A stretch of 64,000 nucleotides of DNA. It comes from Hymenobacter cellulosivorans. GTDB lineage: Bacteria > Bacteroidota > Bacteroidia > Cytophagales > Hymenobacteraceae. The notes under the pieces are model-generated. The model was not told the origin of the DNA. It searched no databases and saw only the letters and a program-made list of their open reading frames with translations. Location of the stretch: the NCBI RefSeq assembly GCF_022919135.1, contig NZ_CP095049.1:4468501-4532500 (forward strand). The letters are read 5' to 3'. The translations under genes were made by a program, and so were the position numbers. Of the stretch, positions 1 to 9,220 are shown in pieces; within the stretch, counting starts at the first letter, position 1, and each line of letters opens with the position of its first letter.

Positions 1-120
1 GCTGTGCCCCGCCCCGGCCCCCTGGCCCGGGCCCACCTGGTGCTGCGCGAGCGGCTGCTACGGGAGGAGGCCGAAGAGCTGGAGAAGCTGCTGACTGCGG
101 AAACCACTTCGGCAGGGTGA
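1..120 (+). CDS. C-terminal tail of a protein cut by the window edge
   Basis: Frame 1 is open from the first base to a TGA at 118-120 and encodes the last 39 residues of a protein. The tail is rich in Arg, Leu and Glu and looks like a charged amphipathic helix. No domain can be recognised from so short a piece, and the next gene starts 90 bp downstream on the same strand. The call rests only on the open frame and its coding-like composition, so no function is proposed. Confidence 0.5.
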   Translation, partial: AVPRPGPLARAHLVLRERLLREEAEELEKLLTAETTSAG

Positions 121-209
121 AAACGGCTTTCTCCGGCGCTTTAGGGGAAAGCCTCTATATTGGCTGCGGGGAGCACGACTCAGGACAACCGCTTGCTTGC
201 CGAAAGACA

Positions 210-812
210 ATGAAAGTTTTTGCGTGGATACTTGGGGCTAGCCTGCTGCTGGCCCTGCCATTTCAGAGTGCGGCCCAGACCCGGAAACGGACCCGGGGGC
301 GAGCCCGGATTCAGAAGACCGTGCCGGCAGCCAAAGCGGCAGTGGCCCCGGCCCTGGTGTACCAGGCCGCCTACCAGCACATTCTGCGCAGCCCGGAGTT
401 TGAGGAATACCGCCAGCCCTGCGTGGCCGTCTTCGACAGCCTCGTGTTTCAGGACTATGTGACCTTTAGCGAGGCTCTGCGTACCGAGCTGAATTTTCCC
501 AAAGACCACCCCCAGGTGCAGTTGCTCGACTCGCTTTTTCGCATGGATGAGCGGGCCGACCATAAGCCGTTTTACTCCCCCCTGGCGGCCAAGCTGACGG
601 CCACTTCTGGTACCCAAAAAGGCTGTACGGTTATCCTGTTTTCCCGCCTGAGCCAGAATACGCTGCTGGCCGAGGTCAGCCTCAACGAGGAAGGCGGTGC
701 CCGGGTGCGGGATATTGTGTCGCCGCTGAATAAGACCCTGCGCTACTTGCTGCTTTTCAGCCCCGATGGCAAAGTGAAGCGGTACTATACCAGGGTGCTC
801 AACAATAATTGA
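210..812 (+). CDS. Secreted protein of unknown function
   Basis: A 200-residue protein. I chose the ATG at 210 rather than the in-frame one at 117 because the protein then begins with a clean signal peptide (MKVFAWILGASLLLALPF, cleavage near AQT), while the longer form has an unlikely polar extension. A short basic stretch follows (about residues 24-36, many Arg and Lys). The rest is a compact mixed alpha/beta sequence with no family I recognise. It is probably periplasmic or outer-membrane associated. It ends convergently with the DUF5700 gene 79 bp away. Confidence 0.7.
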   Translation: MKVFAWILGASLLLALPFQSAAQTRKRTRGRARIQKTVPAAKAAVAPALVYQAAYQHILRSPEFEEYRQPCVAVFDSLVFQDYVTFSEALRTELNFPKDHPQVQLLDSLFRMDERADHKPFYSPLAAKLTATSGTQKGCTVILFSRLSQNTLLAEVSLNEEGGARVRDIVSPLNKTLRYLLLFSPDGKVKRYYTRVLNNN

Positions 813-839
813 GCAAAGACAGAACCTCTTGCTGCGGTA

Positions 840-867
840 GTGCGGGCCGGCGTCGGGCTTCCCGCAC
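840..867. terminator. Hairpin between two convergent genes
   Basis: A 7-bp GC stem (GTGCGGG paired with CCCGCAC) with a 14-nt loop lies in the 79-bp gap between convergent genes. No T-run follows on either strand, so an intrinsic terminator is only inferred from its position. Confidence 0.3.
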
Positions 868-891
868 GACTTGCCGACAATGGGCCGCCGG

Positions 892-1995
892 CTACTGGGC
901 CGCGCCCACGGCCTCGGCGGCGGGGGCTGGCCGGGGGTGGCTGTAGGTGCGGGCCAGCTGCTTCAGGTAGCGCATGGCCGCCGCCGAAAAGACGTAGGGC
1001 TTGGCTTTGTCCTTTTTGGCCGCTTTCTGATACAGCTGCACAAAGGCAAACCGGTCGTCGATGGTGGCCAACATTTGCTTGGTGTAGCCATTTCGCTCGA
1101 TAACGGAAGCCATGTAGAAGCCCGGCACATGGCCGTTGGACCCCCAGGAGAGCTGGCGGTAAAACTTCAGGCTGGCTCCGGCCCCGCCCCGGGCCTGGGA
1201 TTGCAGCACCGAGTCCATGCGTTGCAAAAAGGTGGGGGCCGGGTCCAGGCCCCAGGCTCGGATTCCCTGGGGGTCGCCCGGAAGCGCAACTTCCCACTTT
1301 TTGTCAATCAGATCGGGAATACCCTCCCCTTGCACGCGGAGCAGAATGCCCAGCAGACCTTCATCGGCAGCAGCAATGGTGCCTAGGTCGCTACCCTGAT
1401 TGAGCTGGTGGTGCATTTCGTGGCCTTCCAGGATGCCGGGCTTGATGGCGTGAGCATCCACGGCCGACCGCAGGCTGTAGAAAATGCCTTCGTGCTGCGA
1501 AGTGGCGTCATTGCCCATGGCCACATAATAGATTTTCAAATCGGCAACCCGGGTCTGGTAGCGCTTGGGCAGGTAGGCGTAGGCGTTGGTGTACATCAGG
1601 TCCACAGCGGCCGGGCTGGCCGCCACCTGGCTGATGAAGGCTTTGTATTCCTGCTCGCGCTGCTTGTAGTCGTTTACTAGCACGTAGTACCAGGACTTTG
1701 CCCGAATCTTGGCCTGCCGCAGCGAGTCGTGGCGGGGCATGTACACCACTTCGATAGCGCGGCGGTAGGCAGCCAGGTCGCGGGCCGAGAAGACGTTCTT
1801 CACGTAGACTTTGTTGCCGGGCAGTTCCAGAAAGTCCTGCCAGGCCTGGTCGGTCAGGGGCTGGTCCTGCCGCAGCTCGTTGGTGATTTCCCAGTAGCGG
1901 TTCACCGCGTCGACGTTGATGGTTTGGGCCGAGACGGGCGCTAGGTTTAGCGCAGAGACCAGCAGAAGTAAGAGGTAGTGGTAAGCTACACGCAT
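892..1995 (-). CDS. DUF5700-like putative zinc-dependent peptidase, secreted
   Basis: A 367-residue protein from the ATG at 1995, which gives a signal peptide (hydrophobic core YHYLLLLLVSALN, cleavage near VSAQ). An in-frame start at 2076 would add an improbable second hydrophobic segment. The centre carries EGHEMHHQ, a zinc-binding motif resembling HExxH with neighbouring acidic residues. This fits the DUF5700 family of putative metallopeptidases seen in Bacteroidota. The substrate is unknown and a periplasmic location is inferred. The gene is divergent from the helicase, with 261 bp between them, and its leader holds a perfect 19-bp tandem duplication. Confidence 0.7.
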   Translation of the reverse strand: MRVAYHYLLLLLVSALNLAPVSAQTINVDAVNRYWEITNELRQDQPLTDQAWQDFLELPGNKVYVKNVFSARDLAAYRRAIEVVYMPRHDSLRQAKIRAKSWYYVLVNDYKQREQEYKAFISQVAASPAAVDLMYTNAYAYLPKRYQTRVADLKIYYVAMGNDATSQHEGIFYSLRSAVDAHAIKPGILEGHEMHHQLNQGSDLGTIAAADEGLLGILLRVQGEGIPDLIDKKWEVALPGDPQGIRAWGLDPAPTFLQRMDSVLQSQARGGAGASLKFYRQLSWGSNGHVPGFYMASVIERNGYTKQMLATIDDRFAFVQLYQKAAKKDKAKPYVFSAAAMRYLKQLARTYSHPRPAPAAEAVGAAQ

Positions 1996-2000
1996 AAAAG

Positions 2001-2038
2001 AAAGAGGTAAAAGAAGGATAAAGAGGTAAAAGAAGGAT
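2001..2038. repeat. Perfect 19-bp tandem duplication in a leader
   Basis: The unit AAAGAGGTAAAAGAAGGAT occurs twice back to back (2001-2019 and 2020-2038), immediately upstream of the start codon at 1995 of the minus-strand peptidase gene. On the transcript it is a pyrimidine-rich tract. Confidence 0.8.
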
Positions 2039-2256
2039 GGTACCCAATAAATCATCTGTCGGGAGACAGGCAGCAAAGCGAAGGTATCAGTTTGCCGCCT
2101 GCAGACAAGGCCCTGCCGTGCTTAGCTCCGTATCCTTACTGGGGCGCAGGCTGAGCTTGGCAAGCCGGCAACTGCTCGGATTCAAAAAACTCCCCGACCT
2201 TCGGCCACCATTTTGCCGTTTCCGTTGTTATAGCGGACTTCATAACGACTACCCTT

Positions 2257-4239
2257 TTGTCTGAACAACCCACGTATACCGACCCTTACGCCATCGAGAA
2301 AGAGCTGCGTAAGGTGCAGGCCCTCATGAAGCTCGAGCAGAAAGAGGACCTTGAACAGTTTAAAATCAAGAGTGCCCAGGCCACCATTGCCGAGCGTCAG
2401 AAGCGCGGCCTGACTTGGTACCCGGTTAAAATCACCCAGGAAGAAATCGGCTTCGGCGGCAAGCTGGTGCTCGAAATCGAGCGGCCGGCGGGCCAGGGCG
2501 GTTTGCACCTGTTTCAGGTGGGCAAAAACGCGGCCCTGTTCGGCAACATTCCCGGCCGCGCCGCCACCGACCGCCCCACCCTCTCGGGCGTGATTACCAG
2601 CGTCAAGCGCAATAAAATCCTGCTGGCTACCAACAAGGAAGACCTGCCCGACTGGGTCGACGACGGCAAGCTGGGCGTGGATCTGACCTTCGACGAGGTG
2701 AGCTACCGGGAGATGGAGCACGCCCTGGGCAAGGTGATGGGCGCCTACGAAAGCCGCCTGGCCGAGCTGCGCGACGTGCTGCTGGGTGCCCGCCCCGCCC
2801 GCTACCGCGACGAATCGGAAGCCACGTTGTACTACCCTTCGCCGCTGAATGAGTCGCAGCTGGCGGCCGTGCGCCACGTGCTGGCGGCCAAGGATGTGGC
2901 CATTATTCACGGTCCGCCCGGCACGGGCAAAACCACCACCCTGGTGCAGGCCATCCTGGAAACCATCCGGCGCGAGCGGCGGGTGCTGGTGTGCGCGCCC
3001 TCGAATACGGCCGTGGATTTGCTGACCGAAAAGCTGGCCGAGCGGGGCGTTAACGTGATTCGCATGGGCAACCCCTCGCGCGTGTCGGACCTGCTCTTGC
3101 ACCATACGCTCGACGCCCAGATTATGGAGCACAAGAGCTATGGGGAGCTGAAAGCCATGCGCCAGACGGCCGAGCAGTACCGCGAGCAGGCCGGCAAGTT
3201 TAAGCGCCACTTCGGCTGGGAGGAGCGCGAGCAGCGCCGCTTGCTCAAGGAAATGGCCCACCAGATGCTGCAGGACTCCGACAACCTAGAGCGCTACATC
3301 ACCGAGGACTTGCTGGAAAAAGTGCAGGTGATTACCTGTACCCTGGTGGGCGCCAGCAACCGCGCCATTCGCCACCTGACCTACGAGACCGTGTTTATCG
3401 ACGAGGCGGCCCAGGCCCTGGAGCCCGGCTGCTGGATTCCGATAACCAAGGGCAACCGCGTGGTGCTGGCCGGCGACCATCAGCAGCTGCCGCCCACGGT
3501 GAAAAGCGAGCAGGCGGCCCGGGATGGGTTGCGCGAAACCCTGTTTGAGAAGTGCATCAAGCGCCAGCCCGACTCGGCCCGGATGCTGGAAGTGCAGTAC
3601 CGCATGCACGAGCAGATCATGGAGTTCAGCTCCGAGCAGTTCTACGAAGGCCGCCTGAAAGCCGCGCCCAGCGTGGCCCACGCCGACCTGCCCGACTACG
3701 ACCTGCGCTTTGCTCCCGACCTGCCCGTGGAGTTTCTGGACACGGCCGGCTTCGGCTTTCAGGAGCTGGGCATCGAGGAAAGCCGCTCCATTGCCAACCC
3801 CGAGGAAGCCGACCTGCTGCTCAAGCGCCTCTCGCAGCTGTTGGAGGTCTACGACGCGGCCGACCACGAAAACGACCTGCTCACTATCGGCGTCATTGCG
3901 CCCTACCGCGCCCAGATCAACTACCTCAAGGATGCGGTGGAAGACAACGACGAGCTCGTCGGCCTGATGGAGCACCGCATGCTCAGCATCGGCACCGTCG
4001 ACTCGTTCCAGGGCCAGGAGCGCGACATTATTGCCATCAGCCTGACGCGCAGCAACGCCCAGAGTGAAATCGGCTTCCTCTCCGACATTCGCCGCATGAA
4101 CGTGGGCATGACCCGGGCCCGCCGCAAGCTGCTCATCGTCGGCGACTCCTCAACGCTCGGTTCTCACCCCTTTTACAAAGCCTTTCTGGACTACGTAGAA
4201 AGCATCGGCGCTTACCGCACTGCTTGGGAATTACAGTAA
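2257..4239 (+). CDS. SF1 (UPF1/IGHMBP2-like) DNA/RNA helicase
   Basis: A superfamily 1 helicase of about 660 residues. Motif I (Walker A) GPPGTGKT lies near residue 219 and motif II DEAAQ near 382, followed by GDHQQLPPT (motif III), QYRMHEQIMEFSS (IV), DSFQGQERDIIAISLTRS (V) and VGMTRARRKLLIVGD (VI). The beta-barrel-like N-terminal region before motif I resembles IGHMBP2/SMUBP2-type helicases. It presumably unwinds nucleic acid using ATP, but the substrate is not predictable. No in-frame ATG lies upstream, so the start is either TTG at 2257 or ATG at 2326; the coding-like residues before the ATG favour TTG. It ends at a bidirectional terminator facing the chitinase. Confidence 0.9.
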   Translation: MSEQPTYTDPYAIEKELRKVQALMKLEQKEDLEQFKIKSAQATIAERQKRGLTWYPVKITQEEIGFGGKLVLEIERPAGQGGLHLFQVGKNAALFGNIPGRAATDRPTLSGVITSVKRNKILLATNKEDLPDWVDDGKLGVDLTFDEVSYREMEHALGKVMGAYESRLAELRDVLLGARPARYRDESEATLYYPSPLNESQLAAVRHVLAAKDVAIIHGPPGTGKTTTLVQAILETIRRERRVLVCAPSNTAVDLLTEKLAERGVNVIRMGNPSRVSDLLLHHTLDAQIMEHKSYGELKAMRQTAEQYREQAGKFKRHFGWEEREQRRLLKEMAHQMLQDSDNLERYITEDLLEKVQVITCTLVGASNRAIRHLTYETVFIDEAAQALEPGCWIPITKGNRVVLAGDHQQLPPTVKSEQAARDGLRETLFEKCIKRQPDSARMLEVQYRMHEQIMEFSSEQFYEGRLKAAPSVAHADLPDYDLRFAPDLPVEFLDTAGFGFQELGIEESRSIANPEEADLLLKRLSQLLEVYDAADHENDLLTIGVIAPYRAQINYLKDAVEDNDELVGLMEHRMLSIGTVDSFQGQERDIIAISLTRSNAQSEIGFLSDIRRMNVGMTRARRKLLIVGDSSTLGSHPFYKAFLDYVESIGAYRTAWELQ

Positions 4240-4304
4240 TTAAGCCTCGTGTCATTGCGAGGAGTCAAGAGGTTGTTTTGCTTCCTCCTTCCCTAATACC
4301 CAAC

Positions 4305-4338
4305 AAAAAGGGGCATCCATGCCGGATGCCCCTTTTTT
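4305..4338. terminator. Bidirectional intrinsic terminator
   Basis: A perfect stem (GGGGCATCC with GGATGCCCC, 5-nt loop) is flanked by an A5 tract on the left and a T6 tract on the right. It can therefore stop both the helicase transcript and the convergent chitinase transcript. Confidence 0.9.
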
Positions 4339-4355
4339 GTAGATGGCTGAAAGCC

Positions 4356-6488
4356 TTACTGATTCATAATCCGCTTGGTCAGCGTCTTGCCATCGGCCGT
4401 TATCCGAAGCACCAGCAGGCCCTTGGGCAGCTTTGTCACCGGCAGCTGTAGGCTGGCAACGTTCTGGTACGTGGCCCGGCTGGCCTCATGGCCCCGGTCG
4501 TTGACGACAACCACTGTTACTTGCTCGTAGCTACGCCCCAGCTCCACCGTCAGCGCCGAACCCTGGACTGGGTTCGGATACACCAGCAATTCAGCGGCTA
4601 TATCGGCGGGAGCGGTGGCGCGGGCAGAGGCGCAGGGCCCGACCAGCTGCCAGGGGCAGTACTGGCAGCTGGCCGTAATTGGGTCCTCGTTCTGGGTCCA
4701 CCACTTGGCTACGTACACGTTGCCGTTGCGACTGGCCTGCATGTCCTTCGTATACACGGCTGTCGCCGACCAAGCTGCCACCGTGCAGCCCCCCGTCGAG
4801 CCGCCCGTCACCGTCACGCTCACCGCTGCCGAGGTCGTCACAGCGCCAGAATTATCGGTGGCTCGGGCCGTCAGCGAATAGGTACCGGCCGCTACGCTGC
4901 TCCAGCTGAAGCTGTAGGGAGCCGATAGGTCCTCTCCGAGCTTGGTCGTACCCTGGAAAAACTCCACTTTGCTGACCGTCCCGTTAGCATCCGCTGCGTT
5001 GGCCGTGATGGTAATGCTGGCCGGAGCCGGGTACGCTGCCCCGCTGGCTGGAGCTGTGAGGCTGACCGTGGGCGGCGTGTTGGTGGTACCGCCGGTGACG
5101 GTCACACTCACCGCTGCCGAAGTCGTGGCCGCGCCGGCGTTGTCGGTGGCCCGCGCCGTCAGCGAATAGGTGCCGGCCGAAACGCTGCTCCAGCTGAAGC
5201 TATAAGGAGCTGTCAGGTCCTCGCCTAGTTTGGTGGCCCCTTGGAAGAACTCGACCTTGCTCACTGTCCCGTTGGCGTCGGCCGCGTTGGCTGTCAGCGT
5301 GATAGTAGCCGGGGCGGCGAATGTGGCGTTGTTGGCCGGCCCCGTCAGGCTCACCGTCGGCGGCGTGTTCGGGGTGCCCAAAGTGCTGAAGAAATTGTAG
5401 GCATTGGTCACGAAGGGATAGTTCTGGGTTTTGTCCCAGTTAATTGACCAGGTCATGATGCCCCGCAGGTTGGGATAGGTCGTGTTGAGCACATATTGGC
5501 CGCCGTAGGATATGCCCTTGACCAGGTAGTTCAGGGCCTTGGTCACGTCGGCCGGAGTGACGTAGCCGCCGGCGGGAGCGGCGCCGTTGCCGGTGGCGGG
5601 CAGCCCGAAAGCCACCTGATCCTGGCGTAGGGCAGGAAAGAAATTGGCCGCGTTGCGGGCTACCGGGAAGCCTTTAAGCAGCATGTCAGTCATGGCTACG
5701 ATAAAGTCGGCCGTGCCCTGCGAGTAGATCTTGTCGTCCAGCGCGTTCTGGGAGCCGGTATTGTAGTACTGCACGTGCACGAAGGTGAGCAGGTCGCGCA
5801 GGCCATAGAGCACGGGCAGATAGCCGCCGAAGGCCGTGCCGTAGTTGCCGTAGCCACCCTGTACGTACTGCACTTCCGGGGCCGAGGTCAGCCAGAAATC
5901 CTTGCCCTGCCCGCGGTAATACGTGGTCAGCTCCCGGGCCGCCGTCACCAGGTTGTTGATTTTGGGCGTGGTGGAGCTTTTGAAGTTGGTGTCGCCGGAG
6001 TTGAGAATCACCGAGGTGCCTTCCAGGTCAATATCGAACCCATCGAAGCCGTACTCGGTGATAATAGCCTTCATCGACGTGACGAACTTGTCCTTGTCGG
6101 CGGTAGTATTGAGCTCCACGGGCGCGTCGGCCCCGCCTATCGAAATCAGCACCTTACGGCCCTGGCTTTGCAAGGTGCGGATGTCGGCAATGAACTCCGC
6201 TTTGGACTGCTGGGTCGGGGTGAAGGTCATGGTCATGTCGCCGTAGGCCACGGGCGTGGCAAAGGCAATATCAATGACGTTGTAGCGCGAATCCACGTCG
6301 CGCAGGCGGATGTAGGGCGCGCTGGCGTTGTTCCAGTTGTGAAAGTACCCCACGATTACCCGGCTCTGGGCCGCGGCATCGAAGCCACAGGTCAGCAGTG
6401 CGAAGAAGAGGGCCAGCAGCCGCAGCAAGGGCTGTTTACGCCCAGGGCGGGCAGACTGGTGCGGCGGTAATAGTTTGCGTGTTTTCAT
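4356..6488 (-). CDS. Secreted GH18 chitinase with two Ig-like domains, chitin-binding module and T9SS tail
   Basis: A 710-residue endochitinase. A signal peptide (about residues 1-41) is followed by a GH18 catalytic barrel with DGFDIDLE at 149-156, where Glu156 should be the acid/base. Next come two tandem Big_7-type Ig domains, each beginning NTPPTVSLT and containing VSKVEFFQG. A CBM5/12-type chitin-binding module follows (WSATAVY through WWTQNEDP, Cys-rich). A type IX sorting domain (VYPNPV, ending TLTKRIMNQ) closes the protein. It should therefore be exported through T9SS and act on extracellular chitin. It lies downstream of a paralogous chitinase on the same strand, with a terminator between them, so it may have its own weak promoter or rely on read-through. 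Confidence 0.93.
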   Translation of the reverse strand: MKTRKLLPPHQSARPGRKQPLLRLLALFFALLTCGFDAAAQSRVIVGYFHNWNNASAPYIRLRDVDSRYNVIDIAFATPVAYGDMTMTFTPTQQSKAEFIADIRTLQSQGRKVLISIGGADAPVELNTTADKDKFVTSMKAIITEYGFDGFDIDLEGTSVILNSGDTNFKSSTTPKINNLVTAARELTTYYRGQGKDFWLTSAPEVQYVQGGYGNYGTAFGGYLPVLYGLRDLLTFVHVQYYNTGSQNALDDKIYSQGTADFIVAMTDMLLKGFPVARNAANFFPALRQDQVAFGLPATGNGAAPAGGYVTPADVTKALNYLVKGISYGGQYVLNTTYPNLRGIMTWSINWDKTQNYPFVTNAYNFFSTLGTPNTPPTVSLTGPANNATFAAPATITLTANAADANGTVSKVEFFQGATKLGEDLTAPYSFSWSSVSAGTYSLTARATDNAGAATTSAAVSVTVTGGTTNTPPTVSLTAPASGAAYPAPASITITANAADANGTVSKVEFFQGTTKLGEDLSAPYSFSWSSVAAGTYSLTARATDNSGAVTTSAAVSVTVTGGSTGGCTVAAWSATAVYTKDMQASRNGNVYVAKWWTQNEDPITASCQYCPWQLVGPCASARATAPADIAAELLVYPNPVQGSALTVELGRSYEQVTVVVVNDRGHEASRATYQNVASLQLPVTKLPKGLLVLRITADGKTLTKRIMNQ

Positions 6489-6516
6489 AGTGGTGAGAAA
6501 GAGTTGGTTGGGAAAG

Positions 6517-6546
6517 AAAAAGGGGAAGCCCGTGCGGAGCTTCCCC
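6517..6546 (-). terminator. Intrinsic terminator after the second chitinase gene
   Basis: Read on the minus strand, GGGGAAGC pairs with GCTTCCCC over a 9-nt loop and is followed by TTTTTCTTT. It sits between the two chitinase genes and would limit read-through into the downstream one. Confidence 0.75.
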
Positions 6547-6556
6547 GGAGAAATAC

Positions 6557-7000
6557 CTATTGATTCAGCAGGCGCTTAGTAAAGGTGTGGCCGTCGGCCC
6601 GTACCTGCAGTACCACTACACCCTTGGGCAGCGCAGGCAGCGTCAGCTCGACGGTACGCGTGTTTTTGGCCACCACTTTGTAGGGTTTGCCCCCACTGAT
6701 GCCAACCAGCTCCAGCTCTACTTGCTCGTAGCGCTGGCCCAGGTCCACGCTAAGCCGATTGCCGGTCAGTACCGGATTGGGGAAGACCGTCAGCGCGTCG
6801 GAGGTTACGCTAGCGGGAGCGGCGGCGCGGGCAGAGGCGCAGGGCCCCACCAGCTGCCAGGGGCAGTACTGGCAGCTGGCCGTAATTGGGTCCTCGTTCT
6901 GGGTCCACCACTTGGCTACGTACACGTTGCCGTTGCGACTGGCCTGCATGTCCTTCGTATACACGGCTGTCGCCGACCACGCCGCCACCGTGCAGCCCCC
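6557..7000 (-). pseudogene. Out-of-frame 3' part of the second chitinase: chitin-binding module and T9SS tail
   Basis: This stretch encodes a CBM5/12 module almost identical to that of the neighbouring chitinase (WSATAVY, WWTQNEDPITA), then a T9SS sorting domain (VFPNPVLTGN, ending TFTKRLLNQ). It is in a different frame from the upstream catalytic part. The break is at a C run on the plus strand, 6996-7000: five C here versus six at the matching place in the paralogue (4789-4794). Restoring one base joins GGSTG to GCTVAAW exactly as in the paralogue. As written, this part has no start of its own and should not be translated. Confidence 0.8.
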
Positions 7001-9141
7001 GTCGAGCCGCCCGTCACCGTCACGCTCACCGCTGCCGAAGTGGTGGTAGCCCCGGCATTGTCGGTAGCCCGGGCCGTAATCGAGTAGGTGCCCGCAGCCA
7101 CCCCGGTCCAGCTGTAGCTGTAGGGAGCAGTTAGGTCTTCGCCTAGTTTCGTGCTGCCCTGGAAGAACTCCACTTTGCTCACCGTGCCATTAGCATCGGC
7201 TGCATTGGCCGACAGCGTAATGCTGGCCGGGGCCGTGTACGACGAACCACCCGTTGGAGCGGTCAGGCTAACGGTGGGCGGCGTATTCGTGGTGGTCCCA
7301 GTTACCGTGACACTCACGGCAGCCGACGTCGTGGCGGCGCCGGCGTTGTCGGTGGCCCGGGCCGTAATAGAATACGTGCCCGCTGCTACGCCCGTCCAGC
7401 TGAAGCTGTAGGGAGCGGTTAGGTCCTCTCCCAGCTTGCTCGTGCCTTGGAAGAACTCGACTTTGCTCACCGTGCCGTTGGCGTCGGCCGCGTTGGCCGT
7501 CAGCGTGATAGCAGCCGGCGCGGCAAACGTGGCATTATTGGCCGGACCCGTCAGACTCACCGTCGGCGGCGTGTTGGCTGCCGTGCCCGAGGCGAATACT
7601 TCGTTGAGCTTGTTGACCAGCGGGGCCTTGGTGTTGGGGCTGAACACCAGCTTGCCGCCGTAAGTAGTGGTATTACTCGCCAGATCCAGCCAGTCGCCGC
7701 TGGCCGACCAGACGATGACGCCGGCCAGTTGCTGGTCCTTCACGTACTGCGCCTTCAGGCCCACCGAGCGTTCGTTGTCGTAGCTGAGGAAGTAATTGCC
7801 GTTGGTTTTGTAGGGTACCTTGGCGTTGTCGTCCCAGAACTCGGCCCAGCTGGCCGTCTGGGCCACAATGGCCTGGTAGTTGGGCGTGCCGTCCCACACG
7901 TCCTTGGGCCAGTTGGTAAAGTCGGCGCTGGTCGAGACCTGGCCGTCGGGAGTCACGGTTTCGGGCCGCTTCACGGTGGGTGCGTTCAGGGCCGCCGGGC
8001 CATTGGTTACCACGCCCCGGCCGTAGAAAGCCACGCCCAGATTTACCTTGTTCAGCGGAATGCCGGCCGCCTTGATGCCCTTGGTAGTGGCATCGAGGGA
8101 GAAATTGGCGGCCTCGGCGCCGGGGTAGTCAAACAGCGGGGAGTTGTGCCCGGCCTTGGTCGACCAGCCCCCGTTGTAATCGTAGGTCATAAAGTTGAAG
8201 TAGTCCATCGACCGGCTCAGCCGAGCCCAGTCAAACTGACTGAAGCGGGACGGCACGGCCGTGAAAGCAGCCGTAATCAGCTTATTAGGCCCCACGGCCG
8301 CCCGGATGGCTTCCACTAGCACGGCAAAGTTGGCGTAGTCCTGGGCCTGGCCGACGAAGTTCATGCCCTCTTGCCCAGGGTATTCCCAGTCCAGGTCGAT
8401 GCCGTCGAAGCCCAAGGCAATGAGCTTCTGGCAGTCACTCACGAAGCGGGCCCGCTTGGTGGGGTCGGCGGCCATGTCGCCGAAGTGCTTGCTCATGCTC
8501 CAGCCCCCGATGGAGGCCATAACCTTCACACCCTGCTGGTGGGCCAGGTCGATGAGGCCGAGCCGGCCGTTCTGCTTACGAATAGCCAGCGGAAACGTGC
8601 CCGTGGCCCCGGTATTCACGTTCGACCAACCGCCGGCGGCGTTGCGGTAGCCCAGGGAGTAGGCGTAGCTGCCGTCGGAAATGTACTGTACCAGCTCCAG
8701 CTCGCCCTGCAGCAGGTACAAATCCCAGCTGCTGTACGTGTCAGAATTGACGAGCGGGGCCGGCTGTTGCACCGAGCCGGGCTGGGCAATGTTGGGGTTG
8801 CGGTAGTCGCCGCTGTGAATGGAGCCGTCGACGGCCACCCCGAAAAAGGAGAAGTTCAGAATCGTGTACTGCGAATAGTCCACGTTCAGCTGGTTGAGGC
8901 TGCCCTTGGGAATCAGGCCCGGAATGTCTTTCCAGGGCCCCCATTGGGTCAGGTAGCCAATAATCTGCTTGTTGTGGTCGGTGCGCTTCTTGGGCACCGT
9001 GGGGCTGACCTGGGCCTGCAAGGTGCCGGGCAGCAGACAAAGCAGCAGGGCGAGCAGGCCAAGCAGGCGCTTAGCCGGGGCGGCCTTTTGGGCAAGGCGG
9101 GGCCGGGCTTCGGCTGGCCGAAGCATCGTAAGAGTTTTCAT
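6916..9141 (-). CDS. GH18 chitinase (ChiA-like), frameshifted near its 3' end
   Basis: As written, a 741-residue product; if the frameshift were repaired the gene would run from 9141 to 6557. After a long signal peptide (cleavage near residue 44, LQAQ) comes a GH18 domain with DGIDLDWE at 246-253, where Glu253 is the expected acid/base, and a MTYDYNGGW barrel motif. Two Big_7 Ig-like domains follow. Translation then leaves the frame and ends in about 30 Arg-rich nonsense residues, losing the chitin-binding and T9SS domains. A product lacking the sorting domain should not be exported by T9SS. The sequence belongs to the larger ChiA-type GH18 group, unlike its smaller neighbour, so the two probably differ in cleavage mode. 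Confidence 0.88.
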   Translation of the reverse strand: MKTLTMLRPAEARPRLAQKAAPAKRLLGLLALLLCLLPGTLQAQVSPTVPKKRTDHNKQIIGYLTQWGPWKDIPGLIPKGSLNQLNVDYSQYTILNFSFFGVAVDGSIHSGDYRNPNIAQPGSVQQPAPLVNSDTYSSWDLYLLQGELELVQYISDGSYAYSLGYRNAAGGWSNVNTGATGTFPLAIRKQNGRLGLIDLAHQQGVKVMASIGGWSMSKHFGDMAADPTKRARFVSDCQKLIALGFDGIDLDWEYPGQEGMNFVGQAQDYANFAVLVEAIRAAVGPNKLITAAFTAVPSRFSQFDWARLSRSMDYFNFMTYDYNGGWSTKAGHNSPLFDYPGAEAANFSLDATTKGIKAAGIPLNKVNLGVAFYGRGVVTNGPAALNAPTVKRPETVTPDGQVSTSADFTNWPKDVWDGTPNYQAIVAQTASWAEFWDDNAKVPYKTNGNYFLSYDNERSVGLKAQYVKDQQLAGVIVWSASGDWLDLASNTTTYGGKLVFSPNTKAPLVNKLNEVFASGTAANTPPTVSLTGPANNATFAAPAAITLTANAADANGTVSKVEFFQGTSKLGEDLTAPYSFSWTGVAAGTYSITARATDNAGAATTSAAVSVTVTGTTTNTPPTVSLTAPTGGSSYTAPASITLSANAADANGTVSKVEFFQGSTKLGEDLTAPYSYSWTGVAAGTYSITARATDNAGATTTSAAVSVTVTGGSTGAARWRRGRRQPCIRRTCRPVATATCT

Positions 9142-9220
9142 AGCTGTGAATGGGGTTAGATGGGGAATCCAAAAAATCCAGCAGCAATGAATGCCGCGGA
9201 AGTTGCGCTAGGTTCTTGCG

